DNA of 64,000 nucleotides, from contig CM073889.1 in NCBI GenBank assembly GCA_037176705.1, forward strand, positions 53,189,596-53,253,595, in the 5' to 3' direction. This document shows, one piece after another, positions 63,821 to 64,000 of this stretch. Position numbers and translations under genes: made by a program. Position 1 is the first letter of the stretch. Each line of letters starts with the position of its first letter. This stretch comes from Molossus alvarezi. Taxonomy: Eukaryota > Chordata > Mammalia > Chiroptera > Molossidae. The notes beneath the pieces are model-generated. The model worked only from the letters and a program-made list of their open reading frames with translations. It did no database searches and had not been told where the DNA came from.

Positions 63821-64000
63821 AGTGATGTAGTTTAAACATTTGATGTGTACATCCGAGGAGAAATACATGAATGTGAAGACACTGACAATACCATGGGTGT
63901 TTCACATTGCATTTCTCTGTGAGTTAGAACAAGAGGAGGGTTCTGGACAAAAGGCACTTGTACTGTTGTCCTGGGTATCAATTTCAATTAGCTACCCACA
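63821..64000 (+). repeat. Monomer 34, partial type A (first 180 bp)
   Basis: CCGAGG, GACAAAAG and TACTGTTG as in M22. It is cut by the window end. Confidence 0.97.

Larger units (their letters stand above)
1..64000 (+). repeat. Head-to-tail tandem array of a ~1.93 kb satellite/macrosatellite monomer (33 full copies + 180 bp)
   Basis: The same sequence recurs from end to end with no interruption, inversion or foreign insertion. The opening string agtgatgtag recurs at 1, 1936, 3867, 5802 and so on to 63821. Spacing is 1935 bp in 16 of 33 intervals and otherwise 1929, 1931, 1932, 1934 or 1936. Every length difference is explained by a few small indels: -3 near offset 1217, -4 near offset 1828, +1 near offset 1915, and single-base losses in M5 and M9. 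Monomers differ by roughly 1%. CpG is depleted (23 in M1), which fits a methylated vertebrate genome. I do not recognise the family. The window starts and ends inside the array, so total copy number and flanks are unknown. No gene is supported anywhere in it. Confidence 0.99.
30953..64000 (+). repeat. Right array domain: monomers 17-34 (mainly CTCAG type, A/B alternation)
   Basis: Monomers carry C at offset 606 except M20 and M32, which have left-domain G. Two main types occur. Type A has CCGAGG at offset 35, GACAAAAG at 128, GGGTTG at 193 and GATAGC at 377. Type B has ACGCCC at 186 and GGCGAG at 217, and several B copies have TTGATA at 372. Between about 40.6 and 59 kb these alternate with two irregularities (M23, M27). 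A block of M19-M22 recurs as M31-M34. Confidence 0.85.
59117..64000 (+). repeat. Shifted duplication R, copy 2 (late M31 to M34)
   Basis: Partner of 35913-40796. The left junction lies inside M31 between 59,003 and 59,117, where type A sequence changes to M19 sequence. The block runs off the right end of the window, so its full length is unknown. Confidence 0.9.

Noticed and set aside
1..64000. CRISPR array, because of the regular repeats
   Set aside because: The whole 1.9 kb unit repeats with no spacer variety. CpG depletion and repeat length indicate vertebrate-type satellite DNA.
1..64000. Ribosomal RNA, tRNA or snRNA gene cluster
   Set aside because: I recognised no rRNA, tRNA or snRNA conserved segments in the monomer on either strand.
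1..64000. Transposon or endogenous retrovirus copies within the array
   Set aside because: No long terminal repeats, poly-A tails, target-site duplications or reverse-transcriptase/transposase reading frames were seen, and no monomer is interrupted.

Overview
The whole 64 kb window is one uninterrupted head-to-tail tandem array of a ~1.93 kb repeat. It holds 33 complete monomers plus the first 180 bp of a 34th, all in the same orientation. Monomer lengths are 1929-1936 bp (mostly 1935). I set the phase arbitrarily so that monomer 1 starts at base 1. 'Offset N' means the base matching position N of monomer 1, and M1-M34 are the monomers. I see no unique sequence, transposon insertion, inversion, RNA gene or convincing protein-coding gene. 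All open frames are at most 100 codons and recur once per monomer. Several of them, including the one at offset 20, begin with TTG rather than ATG.

Organism: this looks like eukaryotic satellite/macrosatellite DNA. The sequence is moderately AT-rich and strongly CpG-poor: I count 23 CpG in monomer 1, which I estimate at about a quarter to a third of expectation. Several variable sites are CpG/TpG alternatives. That points to a methylated, vertebrate-type genome, most likely a mammal or another amniote. I do not recognise the repeat family and cannot name the species or chromosomal location.

Divergence is low. By eye M1 and M2 differ at 10 substitutions plus a 4 bp indel, and M1 and M22 at 19 substitutions. 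The variants are strongly structured. A left domain (M1-M16, 1 to ~30.9 kb) has CTGAG at offset 606. A right domain (M17-M34) has CTCAG there, except for two embedded left-type monomers, M20 and M32. The left domain contains a segment of about 6.1 kb repeated 10 monomers later (1 to ~6.1 kb and 19.35 to ~25.45 kb, shift 19,345 bp). It also has a recurring monomer pair (M1-M2, M9-M10, M11-M12). The right domain has a three-monomer repeat (shift 5,800 bp). After that comes an alternating two-type region (type A and type B, 40.6-59 kb) with one extra monomer (M23) and one mosaic (M27). A 12-monomer duplication (35.9-40.8 kb and 59.1-64.0 kb, shift 23,204 bp) runs off the right end. Its left junction falls inside M31, between 59,003 and 59,117.

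The window therefore records unequal crossing-over and gene conversion in a young, homogenised array. There is no gene set acting together. The most informative content is the higher-order structure and the mapped recombination junctions. Possible roles (centromeric or pericentromeric satellite, transcribed macrosatellite) cannot be decided from sequence alone.
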